From positions 1 to 14,507 of the forward strand of contig CAZDHT010000125.1 of assembly GCA_964505325.1 (NCBI GenBank): a DNA stretch of 14,507 nt, given 5' to 3'. Shown here piece after piece: positions 6,355 through 12,929 of this stretch (the stretch's first letter is position 1; every line of letters begins with the position of its first letter). A program made the position numbers and the translations under genes. The stretch is from CAZDHT01 sp964505325 (GTDB taxonomy: Bacteria; Planctomycetota; PUPC01). The notes below the pieces were generated by a model. It saw nothing but the letters and a program-made list of their open reading frames with translations, searched no databases and was not told the origin of the DNA.

Positions 6355-8931
6355 ATGGGTCTTGTCTCCAAGCTGTTTCGCGGAACGCGTCGAAAGGTCG
6401 CGTCGTCAGGCCCGGCAAGTTCCGCTCGGGCCGAGTTCGAGCCGCTCGAACCGCGTCTCTTGCTGTCAGCGGTGCCGCCCGTCGGGCGCGACGCCGACTT
6501 CGTGCCTGCGTATCTCGGGTTCAACGGCGACACGTACCAGTACCTCCAACACACGGGGGGCGACACGCAGACCGGCGATGCCACGCCCACCGGCCTCAGT
6601 TACCTGGTCTATAACGAGTGGGGCGGCGGTTGGTCCGATGCCGAGAAGAGCCCGAGCAATACGGAAGACGACCTCTTGTGCTGGGCGGCGGCCGCGTCGA
6701 ACATCCTGGAGTGGACCGGATGGGGGCAGGGCGACGGAATGACTGACACCGACCAGATCTTCCAGTATTTCCAAGACCACTGGACAGACCAGGGCGGCCT
6801 GCCCGAGTTCGGCTGGGACTGGTGGTTCGACGGGACGAACGACTCTCAAGGATGGTCGGGCTGGTCGCAGGTGGACGTAGCCGGCGGTGGGTTCTTCCTG
6901 TCCGAGAACTTCGGTGAGTATTACCAGGAGGACTTCAGCGACTACTACAGCGGGGGCGGCGGGACGCCGCAGGCCATGGCGACCATCGACGAGTACCTCC
7001 ACGACGGATACGGCGTCGCCCTAGGGGTCTACGGGCCCGGCGGACATGCCATCACCTGCTGGGGCTTCAACTACAACCCCGACGATCCCACCGATTACTA
7101 CGGGATCTGGGTGACCGACTCCGACGACTACAAGTACACCACGTCCCCGCCTGACGTGCTGCGCTACTACGAGGTCGAAGTCAACGACGGACGGTGGCAC
7201 CTGCAGAACTTCTACGGGAGCGATAGCTGGTACATCGGCGGGATTCAGGCGCTGGCCCGCAGGGCAACGGACCCGGAGCCGGAGCCGGCCACCGTGTTCC
7301 GGGCCGACTTCGAGGACGGAAGTGGCGGCTACGACAGCGAAGGGTTCTCCTACGCCGCCGACCCCGACGCGTCCACCAACCTGTGGCACTCGACCGTCAA
7401 CCGGTCCAGTTCGCCCGATCACTCGCAGTACTACGGCCAGGAGGGGATCTTCGATTACGACACCGGCGCCAGAAACGCCGGATACCTAATGTCGCCGACG
7501 ATCTCCCTGGATGGAGCGGGTGGCTCCGTCACCCTGTCATTCGACTATTTCCTGCGGACCGAGAGCAGCACCGACTACGACCGGGCCGAAGTCCACATCT
7601 CCAACAACGGCGGGTCGAGTTGGACGACCCTGGCCACCCGCTCCTCGGCGAACGGCCTCGCCTATTCCGCCGGCTGGTCACGATGGTCAGGCGACATCTC
7701 CGACTACGCCGGCGACGACATCATCGTCCGCTTTAATTTCGATACCGGCGATGACATGTACAACAACCTCGAAGGCTGGTACATTGACAACGTGATGGTG
7801 ACGGGAGAGCTGGGCAACCATGCGCCGACGCTGGTCAATCCCATCGCCGACCAGGAGGCCACAGAAGACGCCGCCTTCTCCTTCTCCTTTGCAGCCGACA
7901 CCTTCGACGATGAAGACTCGGGCGACACCCTGACCTACACCGCCACGCTCGCCAACGGTTCCTCGCTGCCCGACTGGCTGACGTTCAACGCCGGCACCCG
8001 CACCTTCAGCGGCACGCCCACCGAAGGCGATGTCGGTGACATCGCGGTCAAGGTCATCGCGGACGACGGCCATGGGACCGGCACCGCGAGCGATGGATTC
8101 GATCTCACCGTCGCCGAGGCCTACCACCCGCCGGACGTCACCGTGACCCTCAGCAGAGGGGACCTGGTAATCCGGGGCGGAGGCAGCCAGGGAGCCGCGT
8201 TCGAGATTACCCAGGGGGCAACGACCGACGAGTTCATCGTCACCGGTCTCGACGACACCACGGTCAACGGCCAGAGCGCCGTGGCGATCTCCGGCGTCGA
8301 CGACGATATCCGCATCCACATGAGGAAGGGCGACAACAACATCACGCTCTCGGGCATCACCGTGGCGGACGATCTGGTGATCCGGACCGGCCGCGGCGAC
8401 GACACGATCACGCTCGCGGGCGTGACCGTGACCGACAATACAAGGATCTTCACCGGCTGGGGCGACGACGACGTCGACCTCGGCGATTCGGAGTTCAACG
8501 GCCGGGTTCATATGAGGACCTCCGCCGGCGCCGACAACGTGGACCTGTCCGACTCGTCCTTCGGCCGCCAGGTCCGGGTCAGCACCGGCTGGGCCGACGA
8601 CTCGCTGGATGTTGCCGGGTGCACGTTCGACACGCGGTTTCGCGCACGGACCAGTCAGGGCGCGGATTCCGTGAACCTTCTGGGCTCCAACTTCCAGGGC
8701 CGGTTCAAGCTGGGCACGTGTTGGGGTAACGACAGCGTGACTGCGCTCAACTCGCAGTTCGGTCAAAAAGTCATGCTCGACCTGGGCCAAGCCGACGACT
8801 ACCTGTGCCTGCAGGACCTCGATACAGGCACCGGCGGGAAGTTAGACGGAGGAATGGGCACCGACACGTACGAAGATGTCGGGCTGAGCGCCGGCCACGT
8901 CGGGCTGAAGAACTTCGAGGTATTCATCTGA
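6355..8931 (+). CDS. secreted LEPR-XLL protein with IdeS/Mac-like (C66) cysteine peptidase domain and beta-helix repeats
   Basis: This is an 858-residue surface or secreted protein. ATG 6355 is chosen because GGAG at 6344-6347 stands seven bases upstream; an in-frame TTG at 6328 lacks this. A basic N-terminus leads to EPLEPRLLLSAVPP (29-42), the LEPR-XLL export-related motif common in Planctomycetes. Residues about 48-303 resemble streptococcal IdeS/Mac (peptidase C66): lysine K98 before EDDLLCWAAAASNILEW (nucleophile C109), GGHAITCWGFNYN (H231), IWVTDSDD (D255, D257) and a closing YIGGIQAL. Residues about 315-483 look like a MAM/concanavalin-type jelly roll (WSGDISDYAG ... GWYIDNVMV). Residues 488-587 form a cadherin-like domain (TLVNPIADQ ... 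FSGTPTEGDVGD). Residues about 655-820 hold eight 22-residue repeats with GDD/GAD corners, probably a right-handed beta-helix. It is monocistronic. Substrate unknown; an immunoglobulin substrate should not be assumed. Confidence 0.8.
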   Translation: MGLVSKLFRGTRRKVASSGPASSARAEFEPLEPRLLLSAVPPVGRDADFVPAYLGFNGDTYQYLQHTGGDTQTGDATPTGLSYLVYNEWGGGWSDAEKSPSNTEDDLLCWAAAASNILEWTGWGQGDGMTDTDQIFQYFQDHWTDQGGLPEFGWDWWFDGTNDSQGWSGWSQVDVAGGGFFLSENFGEYYQEDFSDYYSGGGGTPQAMATIDEYLHDGYGVALGVYGPGGHAITCWGFNYNPDDPTDYYGIWVTDSDDYKYTTSPPDVLRYYEVEVNDGRWHLQNFYGSDSWYIGGIQALARRATDPEPEPATVFRADFEDGSGGYDSEGFSYAADPDASTNLWHSTVNRSSSPDHSQYYGQEGIFDYDTGARNAGYLMSPTISLDGAGGSVTLSFDYFLRTESSTDYDRAEVHISNNGGSSWTTLATRSSANGLAYSAGWSRWSGDISDYAGDDIIVRFNFDTGDDMYNNLEGWYIDNVMVTGELGNHAPTLVNPIADQEATEDAAFSFSFAADTFDDEDSGDTLTYTATLANGSSLPDWLTFNAGTRTFSGTPTEGDVGDIAVKVIADDGHGTGTASDGFDLTVAEAYHPPDVTVTLSRGDLVIRGGGSQGAAFEITQGATTDEFIVTGLDDTTVNGQSAVAISGVDDDIRIHMRKGDNNITLSGITVADDLVIRTGRGDDTITLAGVTVTDNTRIFTGWGDDDVDLGDSEFNGRVHMRTSAGADNVDLSDSSFGRQVRVSTGWADDSLDVAGCTFDTRFRARTSQGADSVNLLGSNFQGRFKLGTCWGNDSVTALNSQFGQKVMLDLGQADDYLCLQDLDTGTGGKLDGGMGTDTYEDVGLSAGHVGLKNFEVFI
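8320..8814 (+). repeat. 22-residue (66-base) coding repeats, eight units
   Basis: The C-terminal part of the secreted peptidase protein repeats with an exact 22-residue period. The T/S-G-x-G/A-D-D corners fall at residues 656, 678, 700, 722, 744, 766, 788 and 810 with no insertion. Hydrophobic residues alternate after each corner, as in solenoid beta-helices. The DNA copies have diverged, so it is an old protein repeat rather than a recent DNA duplication. Confidence 0.7.
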
Positions 8932-8953
8932 GGGCCGCGTTCCGCTCGCCCTC
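8930..8953 (+). terminator. weak hairpin at the end of the secreted peptidase gene
   Basis: GAGGGC (8930-8935, overlapping the stop) pairs with GCCCTC (8948-8953) across a 12-base loop. No T tract follows, so this is at best a weak or Rho-assisted end signal. Confidence 0.25.
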
Positions 8954-9015
8954 TCGCCAGTAGGTCCAGCTTGAGTGCTCGGGCGCCTCTGGCCCCCCCC
9001 CACCCATACAGAGGG

Positions 9016-9045
9016 TTGACGGGAGGCCTGTCTTCCGGCTACTAT
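9016..9045 (+). promoter_or_regulatory. sigma70-type promoter for nikR
   Basis: TTGACG (9016-9021) and TACTAT (9040-9045) are separated by 18 bases. They lie about 38 bases before the nikR start codon, downstream of a nine-C run at 8993-9001. NikR often controls its own gene, but I could not see a clear dyad over this promoter. Confidence 0.45.
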
Positions 9046-9082
9046 CGCGGCGCGACACAACCGTTTTGCGGAGGGTCAAGGG

Positions 9083-9502
9083 GTGCCAGACGTGGTGCGT
9101 TTCGGTGTATCAATAGATCCCGCTCTGCTTGCCAAGTTCGACGCGCTGGCCCAGCGCAAAGGCGCGGCCAGCCGCTCGGAGGCGATCCGCGACCTGGTTC
9201 GTGACGCGCTGGTCGAGCAACGCTGGCAAGAAGGAGCCGGAGAGGCGATGGCCGCGGCCATCCTGGTGTATGATCACCATGCCCATGACCTCAACAACCG
9301 ACTGAACCACATTCAGCACGAGCACACGGAGGCGGTCGTCTCCTCTCTCCACGTCCACGTGGACAAACACACGTGCATGGAGATCATCGTGTTGCGTGGG
9401 AAGCGAACGCTGTTGACCGAACTCGGCTACCGCCTGATCGGAACGAAGGGCGTGATCCACGGGCGACTGGTCCCGAGTACGACGGGTCAGGAGCTTACCT
9501 GA
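9083..9502 (+). CDS. nikR: NikR, nickel-responsive ribbon-helix-helix regulator
   Basis: This 139-residue tetrameric repressor/activator binds DNA when loaded with nickel. It starts at GTG 9083 with GGAGGG at 9070-9075, seven bases upstream. Residues 5-45 are the ribbon-helix-helix domain; the DNA-facing strand reads VRFGVSID, with R6, G8 and S10 in the contact positions, followed by SRSEAIRDLVRDAL. The C-terminal ACT-like domain has all four nickel ligands: H79 in IQHEH, then H90, H92 and C98 in SLHVHVDKHTCME, each offset by three from the E. coli ligands H76, H87, H89 and C95 that I recall. The contact residues differ from E. coli (R, T, T), so its operator should also differ. The gene is convergent with a ZnuABC-type transporter operon (7 bases apart), which implies that nickel is the relevant metal there. 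It could also regulate genes outside the window. Confidence 0.95.
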   Translation: MPDVVRFGVSIDPALLAKFDALAQRKGAASRSEAIRDLVRDALVEQRWQEGAGEAMAAAILVYDHHAHDLNNRLNHIQHEHTEAVVSSLHVHVDKHTCMEIIVLRGKRTLLTELGYRLIGTKGVIHGRLVPSTTGQELT

Positions 9503-9509
9503 TTCGGCC

Positions 9510-10316
9510 TCAGGAGGCGCGGAGCACGAACTTCCGCAGGGCGACCGCGGCGAAGAAGACCGCTACGGCGACAATCACGATACACGCCCCGACCGGCACT
9601 TCGAAGGCGCGGAGCGCGTAGGCGACCAGGAAGCCGCCCACGGCGCATCCCGCGCCAAGCCCGGCCGAGCACAAGGCCGTCGGCCAATATCCGCGACACA
9701 ACTGGAACGCAGCGGCGGCGGGGACGGAGATCAGGCTGTAGATCATCAAGCCGCCGACCGTATTGAGGTTTACGGTTAGCGTCGCTCCGCACAGCACCAG
9801 AAACGCGAGCAGCACGAACCGGTCGTGGAGGCCCGTGGCCGCGGCAAGCGAGCGGCTGAACAGGATCGCGCACATCTCCTTCGAGAACAGGGCCGTAAAC
9901 AGGAACAACGCCCCGCTGGTGGCGGCAATCCAAACGACCTCGCGCCAGCTCACGAAGACCAGGCTTCCCCACAGCAGCCCGAGGAGTGGCCCCTTGGCGC
10001 CCGGAGAGAGCCCGATCCCCAGGAACACCAGGCCCATCATCAGCGAGAACAGCACGCCCAGCGCCACGTTGGTGTCGAGCCGCAGCCGCCCGCGGCCGAG
10101 AAGCGCCAGGCTAGCCGACGCGACGACCGATACGACCAGGGCGCTGGGCATCTCCGGCAGGCCCAGCAAGCGGCCCCATACCGCGCCGGCCATCGCCGCG
10201 TGCGCAATGCACACGCCGACGAAAGGCATTCGCATACCGACGATGTAGACGCCTGCCAGGCCGGCGCTGGCGCCGCCAAGCAGACCGGCGATCATGATCG
10301 GAATCAGATAGTTCAC
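9510..10316 (-). CDS. cluster A-I metal ABC transporter permease (ZnuB/TroC family)
   Basis: This 268-residue inner-membrane permease belongs to the ABC-3 family, which moves zinc, manganese, iron or, as inferred here, nickel into the cell. The start is GTG 10316, overlapping the ATPase stop as GTGA, so translation is coupled; a longer upstream frame is only the read-through of the ATPase region. Eight to nine hydrophobic segments run the whole length. Family-type sequences are seen near the N-terminus (FVGVCIAHAAMAGAVWG, 32-48) and in the late transmembrane helix (VGGLMIYSLISVPAAAA, 187-203). It is the last gene of a six-gene minus-strand run and ends 7 bases from nikR, with which it is convergent. 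Metal specificity cannot be read from the permease itself. Confidence 0.88.
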   Translation of the reverse strand: MNYLIPIMIAGLLGGASAGLAGVYIVGMRMPFVGVCIAHAAMAGAVWGRLLGLPEMPSALVVSVVASASLALLGRGRLRLDTNVALGVLFSLMMGLVFLGIGLSPGAKGPLLGLLWGSLVFVSWREVVWIAATSGALFLFTALFSKEMCAILFSRSLAAATGLHDRFVLLAFLVLCGATLTVNLNTVGGLMIYSLISVPAAAAFQLCRGYWPTALCSAGLGAGCAVGGFLVAYALRAFEVPVGACIVIVAVAVFFAAVALRKFVLRAS

Positions 10317-11125
10317 GCTTCCGTCCCTTCGGGCCGCTTGTCTCGGCTCTGCGCAGCCGCGTAGCGCACCCCGTGCCGTTCCCAAACGTCGACAGGGCAC
10401 CGGTAGAGGGCGGACAGCGTCGCCGGGTCCAGCACGTCGTCGGGACGCCCGGATGCAATCAGGCGCCCGGCGTCCATCAACGCGACGCGTGTGCAGCACG
10501 CGGGGATCAGGGCAACGTCGTGGGAGACCATCATAACGGTGACGCGCGTATCAATGTAAATGCTCTCGATCGTGTCCGTGAGTCGCCGCCGCCAGTCGAT
10601 GTCCAGATGGGCGCCGGGCTCGTCAAGCAGGAGGAGCGCCGGTTCCTGGGCCATCGCCCGCGCGAGCAGGACCTTCTGCTGCTCACCGCCGGACAGCGTC
10701 CGGAACGTCCGCCGGCGGAGGTCGGCCAGCCCGAGGCCCGCGATCCACCGTTCTGTTACTTCGTGATCTTCCGTGTTGAATCGGCGCAACAGCCCGCGCC
10801 GCGCGGCGCGGCCGAGCCGGACCACTTCTTCCACGGTGAGAGGCAGGTCGGCGTTGTAGTCCGCCGCCTGTGGGAGATAGCCGATCATCTGCCGCAGGCG
10901 CGGCATCTGCATTCCGCGAAGCTCGCCGCCGTTTATGAGCACGCGGCCTCGCGCCGGGGCGAGCAACCCGCAGCACACGTTCAGAAGTGTTGTCTTCCCC
11001 GCGCCGTTCCGCCCGATCACGGCGAGGAACTCACCCGGCGGCGCCTCCAGCAATTCGATGTTCAGGATGTCGCGGCGCGCCCGGTGCACACGCACCCCTT
11101 CGAGACGGAGCCCCGCGCCGTTCAC
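10313..11125 (-). CDS. metal ABC transporter ATP-binding protein (ZnuC/TroB-like)
   Basis: This 270-residue cytoplasmic ATPase drives the adjacent metal permease. It starts at GTG 11125, overlapping the stop of the binding-protein gene as GTGA. Motifs: Walker A GRNGAGKTT (38-46), Q-loop Q86 in GYLPQ, ABC signature LSGGEQQK (144-151), Walker B LLLLDEP (164-170), D-loop AHLD and switch H202 in VSHD. All catalytic elements are intact, so it should hydrolyse ATP. A C-terminal extension (about 243-270, from CPVDVWERHG) is charged and not part of the core fold. The general sequence (GYLPQ rather than other Q-loop contexts, short insert before the signature) fits metal and iron-chelate importers; the permease next door decides for the ZnuABC/TroABC type. 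Confidence 0.9.
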   Translation of the reverse strand: MNGAGLRLEGVRVHRARRDILNIELLEAPPGEFLAVIGRNGAGKTTLLNVCCGLLAPARGRVLINGGELRGMQMPRLRQMIGYLPQAADYNADLPLTVEEVVRLGRAARRGLLRRFNTEDHEVTERWIAGLGLADLRRRTFRTLSGGEQQKVLLARAMAQEPALLLLDEPGAHLDIDWRRRLTDTIESIYIDTRVTVMMVSHDVALIPACCTRVALMDAGRLIASGRPDDVLDPATLSALYRCPVDVWERHGVRYAAAQSRDKRPEGTEA

Positions 11126-11946
11126 GGATTCGCCCCCTCTGCCGCCTTCAGCAGCGCGGCCACGTTGTGGCGAACCAACGCGTCGAATGTCGTCTCGTCG
11201 CTCGCCATCGAGGGGAAGTTGCTGAAGACGACAACCTTCGCGCCCAGACGGTGGGCCACCGGGTCGGCGAGTTGAACGCCCTCCTGCAGGTTGGCAACCA
11301 CAAACCGAACCTTGGCGTCCTTGCCGGCCCTGATGCAGGTCTCCAATTCCTTGAAACCTGCCGCCGCTCGGCCCGTGAAGGTGGCCACGACGTCCAGGCC
11401 CAGCGCCCGGGAGAACTGCGCCTGGTGCCCGGACGCCAGGACGCGGGCGCCGGCCAGCTTGTCCTTCCTGACCGCCGCCCGCGCTTCGCTTGCCAGGGCG
11501 GCCATTCGGTCCCCGATCTCGGTCAGACGGGTCCGATACTCAGCCGCGCGTTCCGGGCAGGCGTCGCACAGCGCTTTGCACACGCCCCGGCAAATGTCAA
11601 CATAAGTCGCCGGAACGCACAGGCCCTCAGGGGACGCGACGGCCACGACCTCGAGTCCGTTGTCGCGAAAATGGTGCAGCTTCTCGTCCAGGGCCGACTG
11701 AAACTCGAATCGCAGCAGGAGCTTCGCGGCGGCCAGCTTGTCCAACATCGCCGGGCTTACGTCGAAATGCCCCGGGCAGCATCCCGGCGGCAGCAGCCTT
11801 GCCACGCGGAACCGCTCCCCCGACAGGTCCGCCACGGCGCACTCGAGGTACGACGTGGTCGTGGCGACGACGGGGCGGGGATCATCCGGCTTTCCTGAGC
11901 AGCCGGCCAAGAGCAGAGCAGTCAGGGCGAGAACCCATCTCTTCAT
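11122..11946 (-). CDS. cysteine-rich metal-binding lipoprotein of ABC transporter (ZnuA-like, altered ligands)
   Basis: This 274-residue substrate-binding lipoprotein would present metal to the adjacent permease. It starts at ATG 11946, with GAGAGG six bases upstream; a longer frame start at 11979 is rejected because MKRWVLALTALLLAGC is a textbook lipoprotein signal (lipobox L13-A14-G15, C16). The ZnuA-like fold is suggested by VVATTTSYLECAVADL, PGHFDVSP (H60, first ligand position) and SGHQAQFSRALGL (H174, third ligand position). The second usual histidine (PHxWLDP region) reads VPATYVD, and the fourth acidic ligand region reads VVFSNFPSM, so two ligands appear lost. The mature part has cysteines at 36, 56, 57, 110, 119, 123, 127, 130 and 204, unusual for the family. 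No His-rich zinc loop is present. With nikR beside it, nickel is the likely metal; other soft metals remain possible. Confidence 0.75.
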   Translation of the reverse strand: MKRWVLALTALLLAGCSGKPDDPRPVVATTTSYLECAVADLSGERFRVARLLPPGCCPGHFDVSPAMLDKLAAAKLLLRFEFQSALDEKLHHFRDNGLEVVAVASPEGLCVPATYVDICRGVCKALCDACPERAAEYRTRLTEIGDRMAALASEARAAVRKDKLAGARVLASGHQAQFSRALGLDVVATFTGRAAAGFKELETCIRAGKDAKVRFVVANLQEGVQLADPVAHRLGAKVVVFSNFPSMASDETTFDALVRHNVAALLKAAEGANP

Positions 11947-11957
11947 CAACGGCCTCT

Positions 11958-12581
11958 CTATGGCGACGAATGCCAGCACCCGTTCCAGTAATAGTGTACG
12001 ATGATCCCGTCGCGCTTGTTGGGATACCAGTGTCTCGGCGGCACCGGATACCGCAGCGCGTCAGAGTCGAACACGCTTCTGGGCCCGGAGGGTCCGACGC
12101 TCCACACCGCGCACTTGACCGGCGACGAATGCTGAGCAAAGTACGGCGTCTCCTGGCCGGTGTCTTTGGGGAACTCGTTCGGCACCCAGACGGCCAGGAT
12201 GCTCAGGTCGCCGTTCGCCCAGCCTAGGCCCGGCGCGATGTACTTGTACGTGTGCCCGGGGTTGAAGATGTCCTCGGGCAGGGAGTCGATGCACCGACCG
12301 CTCACCAGCTCCGGCGGCAGGTGGTTGTAGTCGTCGATGTTGGGCATCTGGCTCGCGCAGAACGTCCGAGCCGGCGGGAAGACATTGTAGTGATGGCGGT
12401 ACATCTGTAGCGCTACCGTCACCTGCCGAAGCTCACCGTGCGCGCGGGAAACCCGCGCGGCGACCCGGGCCTCGCTCATCGCGGGGAGCAGCATCGCTCC
12501 CAGAACCGCGATTATCCCGATCACCACCAACAGCTCGATCAGCGTGAAGGCATGGTGACGGGCTCGAGCAGAGCAACGCAT
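11958..12581 (-). CDS. type II secretion/type IV pilin-like protein (pseudopilin)
   Basis: This 207-residue prepilin-like protein starts at ATG 12581, with GGGGGA seven bases upstream. Nine mostly basic residues and A11 precede FTLIELLVVIGIIAVLGAML, the class III signal and hydrophobic helix. The processing site is A|FTLIE instead of the usual G|F. The remainder is a soluble domain with several aromatic and cysteine residues, including PEDIFNPGHTYKYIAPG, and an end (KRDGIIVHYYWNG) typical of the G-type pseudopilins that are abundant in Planctomycetes. Its partner secretion machinery is not in the window. It sits 15 bases after the cupin and 11 bases before the metal-binding lipoprotein, so it is probably in the same transcript. 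Its role there is unknown. Confidence 0.8.
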   Translation of the reverse strand: MRCSARARHHAFTLIELLVVIGIIAVLGAMLLPAMSEARVAARVSRAHGELRQVTVALQMYRHHYNVFPPARTFCASQMPNIDDYNHLPPELVSGRCIDSLPEDIFNPGHTYKYIAPGLGWANGDLSILAVWVPNEFPKDTGQETPYFAQHSSPVKCAVWSVGPSGPRSVFDSDALRYPVPPRHWYPNKRDGIIVHYYWNGCWHSSP

Positions 12582-12596
12582 GCAAACGTCCCCCGG

Positions 12597-12929
12597 TCAA
12601 CCCTCCATGATGGGGGCCACGACGTAGATGTATCTGAGCGCCTTGTCGCCTGTGTTGACGATGTTGTGCGTCGTGTACGGCGGGATGTAGACGACCTGTC
12701 CGCCACGGATCTGGAGCGTCGTTCCGTCACCGAGCCGCGCGGTTGCCTGGCCGTCGAGCACGACCAGCACCTCTTCGTGAGCCCCGGTGCTGTGCTCGCC
12801 GCATTCGGCGCCCGGCGCGATGGCCTGTCGGCCGCTCCGCATCCCGCGCGTCTCCGGCGCACCGCCCAGAAGTTGCTGGTAGCGATCTTCCGGAATCAGG
12901 TCGATGACTTTGGCTTGAGTCGTGCTCAC
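12597..12929 (-). CDS. small cupin-domain protein
   Basis: This 110-residue single-domain cupin starts at GTG 12929, overlapping the stop of the PEP-CTERM gene as GTGA. AGGAG lies six bases upstream of the start, inside the PEP-CTERM coding end. Cupin motif 1 is GAECGEHSTGAHEEVLVVLD (40-59) with H46, H51 and E52/E53 as likely metal ligands. Motif 2 is YIPPYTTHNIVNTG (81-94) with H88. Such small cupins bind a divalent metal (Fe, Mn, Ni, Zn) and act as dioxygenases, isomerases, or sensing domains; the specific activity cannot be assigned. Being in one run with a putative nickel transporter makes nickel a reasonable candidate metal, but that is inference only. Confidence 0.8.
   Translation of the reverse strand: MSTTQAKVIDLIPEDRYQQLLGGAPETRGMRSGRQAIAPGAECGEHSTGAHEEVLVVLDGQATARLGDGTTLQIRGGQVVYIPPYTTHNIVNTGDKALRYIYVVAPIMEG

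Noticed and set aside
7687..8790. Minus-strand open frame of 367 codons within the secreted peptidase gene
   Set aside because: It mirrors the repeated beta-helix coding region and shows no independent domain.
8320..8814. RTX toxin-type calcium repeats
   Set aside because: The period is 22 residues and the GGxGxDxUx nonapeptide is absent; a GDD corner alone is not enough.
8993..9001. Run of nine C as a phase-variable tract
   Set aside because: It lies outside the nikR promoter boxes and outside any gene; it may be slippage-prone or a sequencing artefact, with no sign of a switching role.
9003..9082. E. coli-type NikR operator (GTATGA-N16-TCATAC) at the nikR promoter
   Set aside because: No matching half-sites were found here or in front of the transporter genes.
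10317..10499. N-terminal extension of the ABC permease
   Set aside because: This part of the frame lies inside the ATPase gene, reads as Arg-rich non-membrane sequence, and the GTG at 10316 gives a proper permease N-terminus.
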